A stretch of 27,527 bases of DNA, taken from positions 35,942-63,468 of the forward strand of contig MU070254.1 in NCBI GenBank assembly GCA_002284615.2, given 5' to 3'. Both the position numbers and the translations under genes were made by a program. This DNA comes from Dunaliella salina. Taxonomy: Eukaryota; Chlorophyta; Chlorophyceae; Chlamydomonadales; Dunaliellaceae. Under the pieces are notes generated by a model. That model was not told the origin of the DNA. It saw only the letters and a list, made by a program, of their open reading frames with translations, and searched no databases. Shown in pieces: positions 9,402 to 20,900 of the stretch (positions are counted from its first letter, which is position 1; each line of letters opens with the position of its first letter).

Positions 9402-10021
9402 TTCTTGTTGTGGGGCAAGATTGACAAGGGCTGCCAGCCTGATAACTCTGGCACTTGAAGTGCAATTTTACATTTGTTGTTCACCTTGGGGTGCTTAGCC
9501 TGAAGTTGAGAAACTGAGATGATGTGAGTTTTGCAAGGAGATGTACTCTCATATAGCCCGCTGATTTTCATATTCAGCAGAGGTTGCATAATGCAGGTGA
9601 TAAGAGTAGGGAGGTCGTGAGGAGGTGGTTTGTGCAAGGTGAGGGCTTCACAAATGTGCTCTAATTCCTCCTTGAACACACTAGTGCCATTTTTCATGAG
9701 ATGGAGCTTGTTGGAATGCACGCTTGTCAGCTGGCGGGCGCGCATGTTATAGTTGAGCTGACGTCTTATGTGCAGACTTGTTCCTTCTCGTTTGGTGAGG
9801 TAGGTTTCAGACAAAGTATCGAGGTTTTCTATCTGCTTAGTTAGGAGGTTGAGGCTAACTGTGCGGTGCCTTGCTGAGGGGTCCTCAAGGCTGGGAGAGA
9901 GGGAAAAAGCCTGGCGTCTATGGTACTCTACACAGATTGAAGTGTGTCCTAGTCCAAGATTATCTGAATCTTCACAGACCATTGCTGCAGCCGTGCTTTT
10001 CCAGAGTTTGTGTTTGACCAT
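9398..10021 (-). pseudogene. reverse transcriptase thumb/post-RT region, element 1
   Basis: The frame contains STAAAMVCEDSDNLGLGHTS, the GLGL-type motif found downstream of the RT palm in many LINEs, followed by a long helical region. The overlap with the palm frame (9949-10021) shows a frameshift of this copy at about 10015: the palm frame ends shortly after IWDTMIDEW and this frame continues the homology. Confidence 0.6.
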
Positions 10022-10770
10022 TCATCTATCATGGTGTCCCAGATACTAAGGTCAGTAGGGGTGCAGGGAGTTACTGCAAAAGAGTATGCAAGGCTAGGGA
10101 TTATGGCTGTGCGGACTATGTTTAGTACTTGGCGTGGGGATGCATAGGATGCGTCAAGATTATCTAGCTTATTTTTGAGGTTAAAAATCTGGTGCTTCCA
10201 GTTAAGGTCCATTGTCATTTGAACTCCCAAATAGGGGAAGGGCTCAGTTGATGCAAGGAACTGGGCCTTCCGTCCTTGGATTTCTATTTTCCCCTGAAGC
10301 CCTTGATGGAGAGCTTGAGATGGAGTCACTCCATTGTGATCTTTTCTGGGATGGCTGTGTAGAATGCCGGTAGCCTTAGTCTTGCTGCTGGAAATAATGA
10401 GTGTGGCCCAGTCAGAGTACAGAGTGAGTTTTCTGGCTTGTGGTTTCAGGTCTTGTATTGTGCTAGTTGGACAGAGGAGGTCATCAGCAAAGACAGCGCT
10501 GCCAAGGTTATTTGCAAGGTGGTTGTCGGTGGTGTTTTGGTCTGGGACACAACCATGTTTATAGCCGCACCCTCCAACATGCAGCCAATGCAGGAGGGGC
10601 TCCATGTACAGGAGAAAGAGAAAGGGTGAGTGTGTGTCACGTTGAATTGTACCTCTGTCATCGTGAATATGCTGAGTATTAGCCCCTGAGGGCAGTCTTA
10701 CTTGAATAGTGGCATTTTCATATAGATTTTTGACGGTGTCTATGGCATCAGTGGGGAAGCGCTTCCCCAC
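9949..10770 (-). pseudogene. reverse transcriptase palm domain, element 1
   Basis: The motifs in order are RGTIQRDTHSPFLFLLYMEP (RT block with R-G-x-x-Q-x-D-x-x-S-P), SAVFADDLLCPTST (catalytic F-A-D-D), SSSKTKATG (K-T block) and FPYLGVQMTMDLNWK (Y-L-G block). Spacing is as in LINE reverse transcriptases. R replaces the usual G in the Q-G-D position. The enzyme copies element RNA into DNA at the nicked target. The frame begins without a natural ATG because it is the middle of a polyprotein. Confidence 0.8.
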
Positions 10771-10773
10771 TGA
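10748..10773. repeat. 26-bp perfect palindrome
   Basis: TCAGTGGGGAAGC followed directly by GCTTCCCCACTGA is a perfect palindrome with no loop. It lies at the junction where the RT finger and palm frames separate. Confidence 0.9.
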
Positions 10774-10775
10774 GA

Positions 10776-11132
10776 CTAGCCCAAATCGTACATTATCCAG
10801 AACATCCTGTCATGGTCTGTAGTGCTGAAGGCTGAGGTAAAATCTGCAATAAGGGCATAGAAATCTTTTCCGAAAAGTTTTGCATCTTCAAGTCCCATGA
10901 CAACATTTTGGAGTTGGTGGATAGTGTCTTTTTGATTCCGGAACTTAGCTTGTGTGGACCTCAGGAGGGAGTGTGCTTCTGCGTATTCATGGAGAGTATT
11001 ACACATGAAGAAGACAACCACAATGTCCCATTGGGACCGAATGTTTGCACTCATAATTTTCCGTGCTCTGAAATTGCAAGTACTGTCTGAAGATTTTTTT
11101 TTTGGGTCAGTTAAGGGCCTGGAACGATCCAT
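10776..11132 (-). pseudogene. reverse transcriptase fingers, element 1
   Basis: The frame includes STQAKFRNQKDTIHQLQNVV, equivalent to the Q-x-G-F-R block of LINE RTs, and FYALIADFTSAFSTTDHDRM, equivalent to the F-x-D-F-x-x-A-F-D-x-x-D-H block that carries the first catalytic aspartate (ADF). The frame ends with a stop at about 10776 and the palm continues in another frame. Upstream of 11132 only a short weak coding signal is visible, so the copy is 5' truncated or decayed beyond recognition. Confidence 0.7.
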
Positions 11133-11283
11133 AGGTGTGCTTCATTTAGTTTTCAGGCTAGTTCAGGGTCACTGCCTACACGCAGTCTACTAACCCATTC
11201 TTGGTTTTTTCACTGATCGCTGCCTTGACCTCCTTATACGAAGTTTATTGGTCAACCTGAGTTTTTTCTCTTCTCACCTAGAG

Positions 11284-11480
11284 CAAGCGTAGCTCAGCCG
11301 CTCTCCCGGAAATACTCGGGAAAACAATGATCCAGGGGCAATGTGTTTGAGCCTTGGTGAGTACACTCGCTACGCAAGGGAAACGTGGAGAAATCCGGGT
11401 GGTTGGTGAGTTCCCTAACGGGTTCTTCCCTTAATGCACTCTCAAGGGCGTAAATCTTTTTTCTTTTTTGTTTCTTTAGA
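11284..11480 (+). repeat. possible tRNA-derived SINE
   Basis: TAGCTCAGCCG (11290-11300) resembles a pol III A box and GTGTTTGAGCC (11343-11353) resembles a B box, about 50 bases apart. GCGTAGC (11287-11293) can pair with GCTACGC (11369-11375), and TCCCG with CGGGA between the boxes. A T-rich end follows at about 11456-11478. No proper cloverleaf can be drawn, since the D-stem partner is missing, so it is not called as a tRNA gene. Confidence 0.3.
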
Positions 11481-11832
11481 GCTTTTCTCGGTGATTTTCC
11501 CGTTACATAATAACTGAGCAGCCAAACTTATAGGCTGAAGGCTTAATTCCCATTGTAACCTTCTTTAACATTACCGATCGAGTTGCACCTTGCTTGCTCT
11601 ACTCCCGGAATGCAGGCGAAGAGGCTTGCAACAGGTCATGAATTGGTCCGAAATCAGTCTGATCTGACAAGCATACATGCGAGTTCCAATGCCAATCAAA
11701 GATGGCACAGGAATCAGACAGGTGTTGGGTTCCAAGTTCGCACAGTACTTGGCTTATTAGTGCTAGCCAGCATACGCAGAAACTGGCAGCCAAAATTCAT
11801 GAGCCATGGCAAGAGGGGCATGCCCCATTATG
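11481..11832. other. no recognisable gene
   Basis: This is intergenic sequence between the SINE-like repeat and the likely 3' end of MTHFR. Only short open frames without recognisable domains are present. Confidence 0.4.
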
Positions 11833-11837
11833 TTACA
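11833..11837 (-). terminator. candidate polyadenylation signal TGTAA
   Basis: TGTAA is the usual polyadenylation motif of chlamydomonadalean algae. This is the first one I find on the minus strand after the MTHFR stop codon, about 400 bases downstream. A pentamer occurs often by chance, so this is only a candidate. Confidence 0.3.
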
Positions 11838-12236
11838 GGCAGGATGGCAATCAGCTGACAGCAATGCTCAGCACGAAGAAACGCCATTGACCATGCACGC
11901 GCCTGCTCACACTGCACTCACACACATTGCTGTGCATGCAGATGCACAAGAGCAGAGACCTCACCCCCACACAAGTGTCTCCAAGCAAGTGCAGCACTCT
12001 CAATCTCTCAACTAGCTAGCATGCCTTCCATCCTCTCAATTGGCAACTGCAACCCACGAGGAGGCGAATCACGAGCATCTTGTGAGGATAAAGCATTTTG
12101 GCTCTCTACTTGACAAGTCCGACTAGGTTCCTATACTACAAGGCCTACAGAAAAGATGACCGAGGCCGCTGGGCAGAACATCTCAGCACTTGATACAATT
12201 TCCTTGCACCAAAATCTAGATGCTGATCATTCTCTC

Positions 12237-12350
12237 TCAAGCCAGCACGCTGGGCAGGAAGTCGCCCTTGGTATACTGGTTGTCAGTTACGCTGACCAGG
12301 TACCAGGATGAGCACAGGCTTTCCAGAAGCTCGCTGCTCTTGCTGCCACT
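12237..12350 (-). CDS. MTHFR: MTHFR last exon
   Basis: The exon encodes [20 protein letters not shown] then [17 protein letters not shown] and TGA. This equals the C-terminal S-Y-Y-L-V-S-L-V-D-N-D-Y motif of plant MTHFR, so the C terminus is complete. Confidence 0.93.
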   Translation of the reverse strand, partial: SGSKSSELLESLCSSWYLVSVTDNQYTKGDFLPSVLA

Positions 12351-14160
12351 CTGCGCAGAGATTACAAGTCACAGGAGTGCAATGAGCAGACAAGAAGCCG
12401 CTAGTGCACTTGTACCATCTTCGTATTATTGCCCGTTAGAGACCTTGTGGTACACTGTCGCCGCAATTCCCGGAGCACCTTAACCGGAACCAGGCATTCA
12501 AATTGTCAGGTGTTGTTTCTAGGTCTTATCCCATACAGACAGTTCCAAGGAAACTCGTTTTCCAACGTCCCACACCCCCTACAGCCCCATATTCACATTA
12601 TATTTGGGGGTCCCGAGGAAGCTCAAATGAGCCCTGGATGAGCCAGCAGCCCTCAGGAGCCTAATTTGGCAAAGATGATCATCCAGGGCAGCACTTCAGG
12701 CTCTGGATGAGGTACAACCTTCAGTTGCAGCCTCTGCAAACATCATATCTCAACATGCATGCTCCGGATGTCCAAGAAGTGTGCAGGCAAGAGGAGGGTG
12801 TGCAGATGAGAGAGGGTTGCTTGCCCTGGAGGGAATGTGCAGGAAACAGCATAACAAGTACATGTAGGAGGATTAGGACAGGATTCATTACCATGTATGT
12901 TTAGGGGTAGGTCAGGATGGTTACCTTATTTGAAAAGAGTGAACGAGTCTTTTGAGAAAGCTCTGATTGGAAAAAACCAGTTTTGGTAGGTTGCTGCAGC
13001 AGGGATCCCAGAGTTTCAGGCAGTCGAATCTGACTGTTCACTAGTATCATATGGTGTATATGCTTGCTCCCAGATGCGTGCTAGTAGATTAAATTTTTGT
13101 TGTTCAACACTAGCCAACTGCATACGCTGACACCAGCAGCTTAGATGGTTGCGGTCAGCACATCATAGTCATTATCTTCAGTGCTCTCTTTCCTTTATGC
13201 ACGTTGCATACAACACCTGGACGTTAACACTTTTTTTCACTGAATCACACGCAGCACTCACTGGTAAATTACCATCTACGTTTCTCAAGATGTCTCACAG
13301 GAACAAGTGTCCTGTCATGGATCACAACTGCTGGGACCACCCTGCCATCCTACAGCAAACAAGTCTGTTAGCATTTTGACGCCACTGTCACTCTCTGAAG
13401 CGTGTAGTCGAGGTACCCAACTGTCATTAGCCAAGTATTTTTGAGTGCACCATGTATAAATGTTTTCTTTAAGTGCAAAAATTTATTGTCGCAGAGTAGC
13501 CTCTGAGCATTCAGGACGACCCAGACCCCTCTTAGCTTCCCAGGAGATACATAGGGGAGGAGGAGGAAGGCAACATGCTCCAAGGTCTGCCAACAAGTCA
13601 TACCTCATAGCACGAAGCCCAGTCAGACCTCCACAGCTCGAAGGCCTCCTTGGCCCACACCTTGAAGCTGGCCAAATCCTCCACTGTGGCCTGCACTACC
13701 TCCTTGCCTGTGTGTGCATGGGTGCATGAGTGGCATTGAGGGCATGAGTGCACAGGGGCGTACCAGTCCGCGAGTGCTTGAGCCTCCTTAGAGCAGCAAA
13801 GCTGCATGCTCTAAAAATAACTAGGGATCGGCACATAGCGCTATATGACCCAAATCTACAGCGCTATATAGCGTTATAAAGCGATATAGCGCTATATTGC
13901 GCTATATGAAATCGCTATAATTCTCCAGAACTCCCCTTTCCGAGTCGAGTTCGGCCATCAGAATCGGATGGTTGGTGGGGGGGCGCCCCCAGAGCACCCT
14001 GGCCAAAAATTAAAGTGAAAAATTAATTCTATCAAGCTCTGGGCGTGTCTAGACCAAATGTAGCGCTATATCAGCACTTAGGCAGATTTTGCCTTGTACT
14101 GACACTGTCCTGTGCACTTTGACAATCCCAATTCCTCTCCTACTTTCCTCCAAGCATGGG

Positions 14161-14259
<99 letters not shown>

Positions 14260-16805
14260 NNNNNNNNNNNNNNNNNNNNNNNNNNNNNNNNNNNNNNNNN
14301 NNNNNNNNNNNNNNNNNNNNNNNNNNNNNNNNNNNNNNNNNNNNNNNNNNNNNNNNNNNNNNNNNNNNNNNNNNNNNNNNNNNNNNNNNNNNNNNNNNNN
14401 NNNNNNNNNNNNNNNNNNNNNNNNNNNNNNNNNNNNNNNNNNNNNNNNNNNNNNNNNNNNNNNNNNNNNNNNNNNNNNNNNNNNNNNNNNNNNNNNNNNN
14501 NNNNNNNNNNNNNNNNNNNNNNNNNNNNNNNNNNNNNNNNNNNNNNNNNNNNNNNNNNNNNNNNNNNNNNNNNNNNNNNNNNNNNNNNNNNNNNNNNNNN
14601 NNNNNNNNNNNNNNNNNNNNNNNNNNNNNNNNNNNNNNNNNNNNNNNNNNNNNNNNNNNNNNNNNNNNNNNNNNNNNNNNNNNNNNNNNNNNNNNNNNNN
14701 NNNNNNNNNNNNNNNNNNNNNNNNNNNNNNNNNNNNNNNNNNNNNNNNNNNNNNNNNNNNNNNNNNNNNNNNNNNNNNNNNNNNNNNNNNNNNNNNNNNN
14801 NNNNNNNNNNNNNNNNNNNNNNNNNNNNNNNNNNNNNNNNNNNNNNNNNNNNNNNNNNNNNNNNNNNNNNNNNNNNNNNNNNNNNNNNNNNNNNNNNNNN
14901 NNNNNNNNNNNNNNNNNNNNNNNNNNNNNNNNNNNNNNNNNNNNNNNNNNNNNNNNNNNNNNNNNNNNNNNNNNNNNNNNNNNNNNNNNNNNNNNNNNNN
15001 NNNNNNNNNNNNNNNNNNNNNNNNNNNNNNNNNNNNNNNNNNNNNNNNNNNNNNNNNNNNNNNNNNNNNNNNNGTGTGTGTGTGTGTGTGTGTGAGTATG
15101 CTCACTCACATGTGAGTGAGTGAGAGCTCTCCAGGTCCAGGCTCCTTGCCACACCCCAGAAGCTTCCCTTGAAACGTAAGTGCTTTTAAAAATGACATTT
15201 GGTTAATGTGCGACACAGAATCGAGCACATCGGCGTGCCGATGACGATTTTTGTCGTACTATTTTAGCACGCGCTATATTCCAAAATTTTTTAGCGCTAT
15301 ATAGCGTGATATAGCGCTATACGCTGTATAGCGCTATAGGCCAACGCCGATCCCTAAAAATAACTAATCCTTGAGTTTTTGCCGTCACCTCGCAACCCCA
15401 CAATGGGGCACACCTGTCCGTGAGTGCTTAAGCCTCCTTAGAGCAGCAACGCTGCAAGCTCTTAAAAAAACTAATCCTTGGGTTTATGCTGTCACCTCAC
15501 AACCCCACAGTGAGTCGCCGCACAACATCACACAGCACTTCCTGAACAAATGAATGCCATTCTGTCTCGCTGCGCACCTGGGGAGGCGCCCCTTGTCGCA
15601 GCGAGTCACTGCCCATCAGCTCACACCACGCCTATTTCGAATGAATGCCATTCAATCTCACCGCACACTCGAGAAGGTGCCCTGCTCACTTTAAGTCATT
15701 GCACACACCACTTCCCAACTGAGCTTCCGAGTGAATGCCGCCATTTCACCTCACTGCACACCTGGGAAGGTGCCCCAGCTCACTGCATTGACGGCGCCAT
15801 CCTGCAGGTTGGTATTGATGTCACTGCCGGAGGCATTCGTGGCCATGTAAGTCAATGAGGGCTGAGACTGCAGGGGACACAGGGTTAAGAAAAGGAAGCA
15901 GCGCAAAGGTCAGGACAGCCATTGATGCAATTGAGCTTGTCATTTCCCTCTTCACATTTTCTCTTTTCATTCGTGGACACATTCACCATACCTAAAGCGT
16001 TTTAAGGCTCGTTTCAAGGCTCCACCAACATTCAAATTGTCATGGAACGTTGCAGCAATTGAAGCATGTACTGACCTAACGTAATATTCCAGTCATCTCT
16101 TTTCCTTTTTTTAAGGCAAAGCCCCCCCTTCGGGCGTGGCCCCCTCTTGTTCATGTCAAGTTTGACAGGTGTGACCAGGAACACTGGAAGTATAAAGCTT
16201 TGAGCCACCCAGGGAACCTCAGCTCATAAGAAGGGTACCATCAGAAAGCATAATTTGCTTTGACTCCAGAACAGCCCTCAGGCAAGTGTACCACCAAGTG
16301 TGGCCTGCCAGGGTTACTGCCCTCTTCCCATCCCAAAATCATACAAAATATACAAAATGAATTGTAGTAATGATTGGTGATTTTGGTGGCTAGTGGAGGA
16401 CTATGATTGCAGTAGCTCCAGGCTCTCGCAGCGTTGCGGCGAAGGCAGGGGCACTTGGACAGCAACCGTGATGCAGAGCTGCTTGGGTGCGGGAGAGGGC
16501 TGCTGCGTGCGGGCAAGTCTGTGATTGCAACTGCAGCTCGAGCACACGGCGCATGCGTCAGGCAGGTTTTGCTCAGGGTGAGCTGGCAACGTCACCCGAC
16601 AAGCCAAGGGAACAGCTTCACATGCGCGCGCGCACACACCCACCCACACCCACACATGCGTGCACACCCACACACACACCCACACCCATGCACGCACGCA
16701 CACACACAGAATTGTGGAGGGGGAGGGGGGCTTTTGCCCTTTTTTCATGTGATCCAGAAGGTCACACCGAACTTGTTTAAATAAATTATCATTATTATGA
16801 TCAGA

Positions 16806-16837
<32 letters not shown>

Positions 16838-17374
16838 AAATTACTTATTTAAACAAGTTTATCATAAGTGGCCACTGAGACATGCCCATCCTTCACTATG
16901 AGAAGCATGATTGCCAGGAGGCTTGGCCACTAAGGAGGTAGTAGGTTGATGCCAAGACTGGCATCAATCTGTCATATACTTCAAGTGAACTCTGAAGATG
17001 GGTGGCTGCCATCCTCAAGTTTTGCTCCAAAGCATGACGTGCTGCTGGCTCGAAGTAACATACATCCACCAGCTTGGCCACGGTCTGCCATCCTTGCTGC
17101 ACACACAGCGCAATGATGCAGCTCAAAAAAAGCCCACTTCAGATTGCGTGTTGAAAGGGTCTGGGATGACCAGCACAAACCCTGACAAAATGCATTTTGG
17201 AGTAGGCCTTGGAGGGTTGCACCACTGCCCACAAGAAGCAGTGCATGCCAGATCATGGCCAAGCCAGCGAACGATCACAACTCGGAAGCCAGATCGTGGC
17301 CACGCCAGCGAATGATAACAATTTGAAAGCTGTGCGAGTGAAGTGGCCAGCAGTAAACCTGCCACTGCTGCGCG

Positions 17375-17459
<85 letters not shown>

Positions 17460-17867
17460 CGCGAGCATGCAAAGACCAGCATGTGCTTTGAATGCTGCAT
17501 GGCACATTAAGATCCTCTAGCACACCACCACTGACCGGTGGTTTTGGTATGATGGGGGACTGGGTTAGGCACTAAATCAGAATTGCAAAATACACACCTG
17601 GAAAATGTGAAACGCAACAGAAATTGTTGGGAATGGCTCACCCAGCCATCGCAGGCACTGACACGCACACAACTACATACTCACACAACCACCCACACCA
17701 CAGCTTTAAATGACCCACAAACCTGTAACTTGGGCAGCAGGGTCTGGAGGGCTTCAGGAGAGGCAAAGAACTCCACATGCCCCTTCTGGTACACTTGACC
17801 TCCAGGAGGGCCCCAGCCCTGCAGACGCACAGAATTTGGGTGTGCTGCTTGGTTCAGAGGTACTCAC

Positions 17868-17951
<84 letters not shown>

Positions 17952-20900
17952 ATGATGGAGGGCATTGCTTCAAGCACTGGCTGGCAGCCATGCCATGCAC
18001 AGTTTAAGTGCCCAGCAGGGCATTGCACTCAACTTGCAGGAGGTGCAACTAAGCACTCTTGCAGGATGGATTGCATGGAGGTCCAAAAAAACAAGGAAAC
18101 CCAGGCAGTATGCACTTTGGACCTGGAAGGAGGCATGTCCTTCCAGACTCCACCCTTACCGCCAAGATTGCTCACACAACCTCGCTCCCCAGACAAACAC
18201 AGTCTGGCATGTGCACGCACCAGGGAGCGACTTCCAGGGACAGCAAACTTGCAGCCAGCACATTGATGTGGAGCAGGCTGGAATCTTCAAGAGCCAGCAC
18301 ACACAGCTCACAGGTCGCACTTGATACTGCAAGGGAAGTCTGCCACCTGCACCCTTCCCCATTAACTCCACAGTCCCCTCCACTTCCACACTCCCACACA
18401 AACACATTCGGGCACATGTACATACCAGGACAGGGGTCTCGCTGGGCACAGCAAACTTGCGTAGCAGCACGTTGATGGGCAGCAGGCTGGCATCCACGAG
18501 GGCCAGCACAGCCCCCTGGGCTGCCTCCAAGCTAGAGAGGGCGGTGCCATTCTTGATGCCAAACTGGGTGGAGAACTCAGACCTGTGGCACAGCGCACAT
18601 GCACACGGACATGTTAATAGGTACTGCAAAGTCCAACCTGTTTCACATGCTCAAGGTGGAGAACCCAGACCTGCGGTGCTCATGGAAAAAAATAGGGGTG
18701 AGTGACAGGTATCATTGTTCATAAACATCCCTCATGTTTTCATGGTGGATGACTGAAGCCCTTCGGCCTGCGGTGAAGCGGAAGCAGAGACCGGCGTCCC
18801 ATGAAAGAGCGGGGTGCTAGTGGTCCAAGGCGGCAGTCTGTCAACAATGTTGGGGACCATTCGCGCACGGACTGTGAAACCCAACTTGTCATTTTGCAGC
18901 ACGTTTTGGAGGATCCGAGTGCTCTAAGCGCTTTGGATAAGAGCTTTTCTTCTACTGTGAACTTAGGCAGTGAATTTGGCGAGGTCAAAACTAGGTGCGA
19001 TAAGAGGGATTCAGCGGCAATAGGCTGACTTCCAGCGGTCATGCTATGCTGCGATTCTCTGTGCTAGCTTGGACCATGTGGCCGCCACCCAGATTTGTGG
19101 ATTGGAAAGAATGCAGCTGAGGTGCATGACGCTCGCGCTGTGTGAGTTCAACCCAAGCACCAAACCACAGCAACTGCACATGCCCCTGCAGCCTCTAAAG
19201 GAGTCTGCCTGCAAACTGCACCAATTTTGTAGAAGCCCAGGGCTCAGCTCCCTACAAGGCCCTAATCAGGCTTCTTGCTAAACATCCACCACCTGGGACA
19301 TGTGAACTGGACAGTAAGCAGCAGAAGCACATGTAGCCACAGGCTAGCATTCAGCCGTTTCGACTGGAGGCCTTCTTTATTTTTCTGTCACGTGAGGCAC
19401 ATATAGCCACAACGCACAACAGTTATGGCAGCACGGCTGCCCTCCTGGGTTTGCCTGGTCTAGCGCCTTAGGGCTGGTGCAATGGGCGGTGCTGTGGGCC
19501 CGGTATGCAAGCACACAAAGTATGGGCTGATTGGTGCTGGTGTCTATGGGCGCTGGTTAGCTATTGCGCCTGGTGCAGCAACTTGCGCGCTTGACTCCAG
19601 GAGCATGAGCGTGAGCAGGGACTCTTGATAGTCATAGATGTGGACAACTGTGAGGAGCTGCTTTGCTTGCAACAGCAGTGCTGGTAGAGCATGCACGGAA
19701 CACGCTGATGATTTTGGGATATCAATGGACTCCAGCCTGTTGTCAATGGATATGATGTGAGTGCAGGCTTCGACTTTTTTGGCCTCGATGGCCTTGATGT
19801 GGATACTAAGAGCTTACGTCCTGACCACCTCTCAGTCCCTAGGGGTTAGCGCCCTCAAGTGAGAGATGAATCTGCCTATCAGAAAAATGGGAGAGGGGCT
19901 CACAAGCTTTCTGCATGACCACGCCTGCTAAGTCAATTCACAGATGAAGGAAGGGGAAACGTGGTCTGACAGTACTTCCGTACAGATGGTGGCACCCCCA
20001 TTCCAGCATGCGGAGCGAGGGCGCTAGCATCTCCACAGATCTACCAACAGACCTTCAAGTGCTTCCCCTTTTTTGATCCCCGACATCTCACACCTCGCGC
20101 TCCCTTATGTTCATGTATGAGATGTATCAGTGAAGTGCAGGCACAGCACAAATCAAGCTGAGGTGCAGACACAGCTCAAATCAAGCTCCCCTATGTTCAG
20201 TTATAAGATGTATCAGTGAGCTGCAGACACAGCACAAATCAAGCTGAGGTGCAGGCACAGCACAAATCAAGCTGAGGTGCAGACACAGCACAAATCAAGC
20301 TCCCCTATGTTCAGTTATAAGATGTATCGGTCAGGTGCAGACACAGCACGAATCAAGCTGCTCTTGAACAGGCCAACCACTCAACATGCCACGCACCAGG
20401 GTAGCATTCCCGTCTCGTTCTTGTAGAACTGGCTGAACACCCTCTGCACGTCCGCCACTGTGGTGGGCGCGCCCCACACCTCCTGGGCCTTGGCTCTCCT
20501 GCCCTCTGAGTAGCTGTGGATCTGCATGAAGGTGGGGTCGTCCGAGAAGGTCAGGCGGGCCATCGCACCCTCCCACCTGCATGAAGCAACAAATGGCAGT
20601 GTGATTAGGACCCATGCATCAAAGGCTAGCAGTGTGTGTTAGATCCATGCAGCAGTGAATGGCAGAATGCGTACGATCCATGCAGCAGTGAATGGCAGAA
20701 TGCGTACGATCCATGCAGCAGTGAATGGCAGTGTGTGTGAGGCAGTGTGTGTGTGGCCCTTCATCAGTCTTGAATACACACAGCTGCTTTCAGGTTGGCT
20801 CTTTGGAGTAGGTCGCAGCACTAGCCCACTTGGATGCCACAAGACGAAGCATGCAAACATTCTTGTGTATGGAGCTGCTTAGGTACGGACCTTTTGAGGC

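Larger units (their letters stand above)
5339..11190 (-). mobile_element. 5'-truncated Dualen/RandI-like LINE with PHD and methyltransferase-like domains (element 1)
   Basis: The minus strand carries, in order, reverse transcriptase fingers (11132-10776), palm (10770-9949), thumb (10021-9398), proline-rich linker (9401-8709), PHD-like zinc finger (about 8350-8150), a methyltransferase-like domain (about 8145-6945), RNase H (about 6958-6281), zinc knuckle (6429-6100) and RLE endonuclease (about 5960-5400). The pieces are collinear and lie in three frames broken by single-base changes, so this is one decayed polyprotein. RT, RNase H and RLE in that order is the known layout of Dualen-type LINEs; the APE endonuclease expected upstream is absent, so the copy is probably 5' truncated near 11190. 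The exact ends and any target duplication are not clear. Confidence 0.75.
13760..15511. repeat. tandem duplication split by a hAT-like insertion
   Basis: A unit of about 105 bases (GTCCG.GAGTGCTT.AGCCTCCTTAGAGCAGCAA...AATCCTTG.GTTT..GC.GTCACCTC.CAACCCCACA) occurs twice. The first copy is 13760-13821 plus 15365-15406; the second is about 15410-15511. The hAT-like element sits inside the first copy. The second copy shows a related unoccupied site (CTCTTAAAAAAACTAATCC). Confidence 0.8.
15868..17722 (-). other. MTHFR intron 7
   Basis: This intron of about 1.86 kb holds a CACACC-rich tract (16624-16708), an ATT repeat inside an inverted repeat (16769-16862) and a (CG)n(CA)n tract (17371-17458). 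I see no other gene. Confidence 0.7.

Noticed and set aside
11287..11375. tRNA gene with a long variable arm
   Set aside because: The D-stem partner is missing and the A box overlaps the supposed acceptor stem, so a functional tRNA is unlikely.
13368..13601. Minus-strand peptide [13 protein letters not shown] considered as the last MTHFR exon
   Set aside because: The match to Y-L-V-S-L-V-D-N-D is poor, and 12237-12350 gives a clear match with an acceptor and stop codon.
14078..15154. Long open frames on both strands across the N gap (VCVCV and HTHTH runs)
   Set aside because: They consist of a GT/CA microsatellite and unknown bases, with no real coding evidence.
16896..17262. Minus-strand frame once considered as the missing MTHFR exon after exon 7
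   Set aside because: It lacks the expected S-x-T-Y and N-A-V-x-W-G motifs, which are found at 15762-15867 with correct phase.
17123..17523. Open frames rich in CVCVC or THTHT around the CA tract
   Set aside because: These are translations of a microsatellite in an intron.
20100..20362. CRISPR-like spaced repeats
   Set aside because: Units abut or interleave in a compound tandem pattern in a eukaryotic intron, with no unique spacers.
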